Assembly: GCA_003427395.1 (NCBI GenBank)
Contig: BFEA01000115.1
Coordinates: forward strand, 213,598-257,193
DNA length: 43,596 bases
Source: Chara braunii
Lineage: Eukaryota > Streptophyta > Charophyceae > Charales > Characeae
Direction of reading: 5' to 3'
Part shown: positions 41,660 to 43,596 of the stretch, piece by piece
How the letters are laid out: each line of letters starts with the position of its first letter
Numbering within the stretch: the stretch's first letter is position 1
Translations under genes and position numbers: made by a program
Notes under the pieces: generated by a model
The model's input: only the letters and a program-made list of their open reading frames with translations
What the model was told of the DNA's origin: nothing
Database searches by the model: none

Positions 41660-43596
41660 GTCGGCGCGAATATCCTTACAAGGGTATCCGCCCTGGTTTT
41701 TGCAAGCGACATAAAAAAAAAAGGGTTTGGTTGAAATAAGCCGTGCGAGGCAAGACCGCGTCCAGGACCCGTCCCGACTAAGTTAGGGGGTATGTGGGCG
41801 CGTAGTTTAAGGCGCGCGTGTGATTTTTCTGATTGAGGGAGCGGCCGGTCTACTCGACCGACCTGGACTATGCTATGACTTGTGTAGGGGACGAAGGTTC
41901 GTTTTTGGTTGGTATGTGCGACCGACAGCAGGGCTGGCGCGCCGGTAGGCGCCCGGGTTGGCCACAATGGGGTCTAAGTAGGCCGGCGCAAGTGCTGGGC
42001 GTTGGCGCACCGGTTGCAGGTGGGAAAGGAAGGCCTAGGCTGTTCTTTTTTTTTTTTTTTTTTTTCCAGGCCTAGGCACGGCGCGACACCACTTCACATT
42101 GGAGTTCGCGCTCTACTGTGCCAGACTTGGGTTTGGCCCTATTGGTTACAGTGTTAGGTTATTACCACAGAGGTTCGGGGATCGAGGCCAGCAAGGGTTG
42201 GCGCAGGAGCAGCGGAGCAGCACGGAAGAAACCGAGGGGTTGAGGGCCTGATGGGGCTATCCCCCTCAGTTTTGTTGGCATGCGCGACGCAGGGCCCAAC
42301 CCACGGGGCTGGCGAGGTGCCAGCAGCCCCCCCCATACTCTAGTTTACCTACCTTTATTTTTCCCTGTTTTCATTACTTATACATGTCCCGCTTCGTTTG
42401 GGGCGCGAGACTGTGGCTGGAGCGGGGCCCCAAGAGCCAGCTCAGTGGGTACACCCATGAAGTGTTGAAACTTAGACCTGTGTTTGGATCCAGACGGCGA
42501 AACTCAATGAACAAGGCCGAATATTCCGGCATATCGGGGGCCGGCCAGGTTCTGAGGGACCGTGGGGCGCTGCAAAGGGGGCCTTAGGTCCTTCGGGGCA
42601 TCAGTCAAAATCGAAGTGGCACGGAAAAGATCGCTCACCCGGTGCGCGGGTGTTGCACAGGAAACCGGAATGAACCCGGACGCAGGGTTGTGCCAAGTAC
42701 GGATGGAATTAAGAGGGGCTGGCTGGGCAGTATGGCCCGGTGCAGTTGTGTAGGCGGGTGAATTGGGACGAGGGGCCGCGTCGAGTGCCTGCGCGGAAGG
42801 GCCAGCGGTAGCAGCTAGCGGAGCGGTAGGCAGGGAGCGGGCGTTGAAATCGTGACGGGGAGGGGCGATCGACAGCGGGGCGGATGACTGCGGTCAGAGG
42901 GAAAAGCGACTGGGGGCATCGGCCCGTCGTACTTGTGCTCGGTTGGGTCGAAGGGAGTAGCGAGGAGCCGGGCGGAAAGGAGTTTGGGGCAGATAGGAAA
43001 TAGTGGGAGCGATGAGAAGAGAAGAGGATGGTGAAGAAGAGGGGGAGATGCGAATGAACCCGGACGGGTTCTCGCGTAGGTACATTTGGAGAAGGGGTAT
43101 TAGGAAACATCGATGGAGAATGGGAGACGGGATGAAAAGAGCCGATTTCGCCCGCCTCTTAGCAGAAACGGGCGGGGTGGGACTCGAAACAAGGGGTTTG
43201 GAACGAGGCGAACGCAATGGTGAAGTCGAAACGGAGTATGGAGGGGTGTGGTAGGAGATATGTAGAAAATGCCGTGCGCAGGCTATGGCCGGATGTAAAG
43301 GAGGGGGGAGAAGAGTTGACATAACCCAGTCATTTCATGATCGATTTTAGCGGTTTAAAATGCTATATTGAGTTTCTTTGGTAGGGCGAGTCTATTATCG
43401 ATGTTAGTTTTAGTTTTAAGGTAGTAGAAAAAGAACTTAGTAGAAATGGGCTGCGCAAAGTTATGGCGGGAGGTGGAGAGACAAGGAGTGAGGAATTGAG
43501 ATCTCACTCGATTCTGAATAAAATCGAGTGGAAGAAGATGACAGGGTACCATTTTTGGGTCGGGCGAGGTTAGTGGTAGTGTCAGTCTTAGTTCTA
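41660..43596 (+). repeat. Third LTR start (probable Element 2 3' LTR, cut by window end)
   Basis: TGTCGGCGCGAATATCC and the following sequence match 22131 onwards closely to the end of the window, which corresponds to about 23634 of the 5' LTR. The copy is longer by about 430 bp (43074-43503). It is far closer to the Element 2 LTR than to that of Element 1, as expected for a 5'/3' pair. The lack of an adjacent polypurine tract leaves open that it is the 5' LTR of a third, nested element. Confidence 0.75.
43074..43503 (+). repeat. 430-bp segment missing from the 5' LTR
   Basis: Relative to 22131-29476, about 430 bp are extra here, bounded by CTC on both sides; the 5' LTR is joined at one CTC. 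The end of the segment (about 43376-43500) is a diverged copy of the sequence that follows the AATAAA hairpin, so the LTR has an internal repeat of about 180 bp. A deletion in the 5' LTR between short direct repeats explains this most simply. Confidence 0.75.

Larger units (their letters stand above)
22131..43596 (+). mobile_element. Element 2: giant-LTR Ty3/gypsy element nested in Element 1
   Basis: Inserted after ...AAGACTGG within Element 1 integrase; the other target duplication is outside the window. Structure: 5' LTR (22131-29476), PBS, gag, PR, RT, RH, IN, ORF3 (36633-39524), a 2.1-kb non-coding stretch, and a second LTR start at 41660. LTR plus internal region gives about 19.5 kb before the 3' LTR; a full-length 3' LTR would bring the total to about 27 kb. 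It is a decayed copy with many stops and frameshifts. Confidence 0.88.

Overview
This is repeat-dominated eukaryotic nuclear DNA. Two Ty3/gypsy-type LTR retrotransposons of one family, both on the + strand, occupy about four fifths of it. The plant-style tRNA-Asp primer-binding site, the plant-type LINE with a C-terminal zf-RVT finger and the abundance of CT/CA microsatellites suggest the green lineage. A charophyte such as Chara is my guess. No intact host gene is visible.

Bases 1-7440 are a mosaic: CT/CA microsatellites, a cluster of E2F-like sites (994-1041), and a dispersed repeat present twice (about 1253-1625 and 6085-6482). Between those two copies lies a decayed, 5'-truncated LINE on the minus strand (2816-6083). 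The LINE carries a 209-bp MITE flanked by TTAA (3438-3646) and a possible tRNA-derived SINE with a strong hairpin (5130-5390). At 7447-7940 a coiled-coil coding fragment is cut off by the first LTR.

Element 1 (7941-22130) has a 5' LTR of about 7.97 kb, a tRNA-Asp PBS, then gag, protease, RT, RNase H and integrase. Its integrase is broken at 22130, where Element 2 of the same family is inserted. Element 2 (22131 to beyond the window end) has a 5' LTR of about 7.35 kb, the same PBS, gag-PR-RT-RH-IN and a further long reading frame (ORF3, 36633-39524). A 2.1-kb non-coding stretch follows, and then the start of a repeat of its LTR at 41660. If that is its 3' LTR, Element 2 is roughly 27 kb long.

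Most notable are the LTRs themselves. At equivalent places each contains an array of 9-10 short hairpins. The outer stems differ in sequence from hairpin to hairpin but remain complementary. The tip sequence is nearly constant within one LTR and completely different between the two LTRs, even where the flanking spacers are clearly homologous. A second array of about 122-bp two-helix modules follows, then further conserved hairpins. Other unusual points are a conserved splice donor upstream of the PBS, so that spliced RNA would lose the PBS, and a second Gag-like ORF with its own CCHC knuckle downstream of integrase behind a strong splice acceptor.

Both elements are dead copies with frameshifts and nonsense codons, many of the latter C-to-T or G-to-A transitions.
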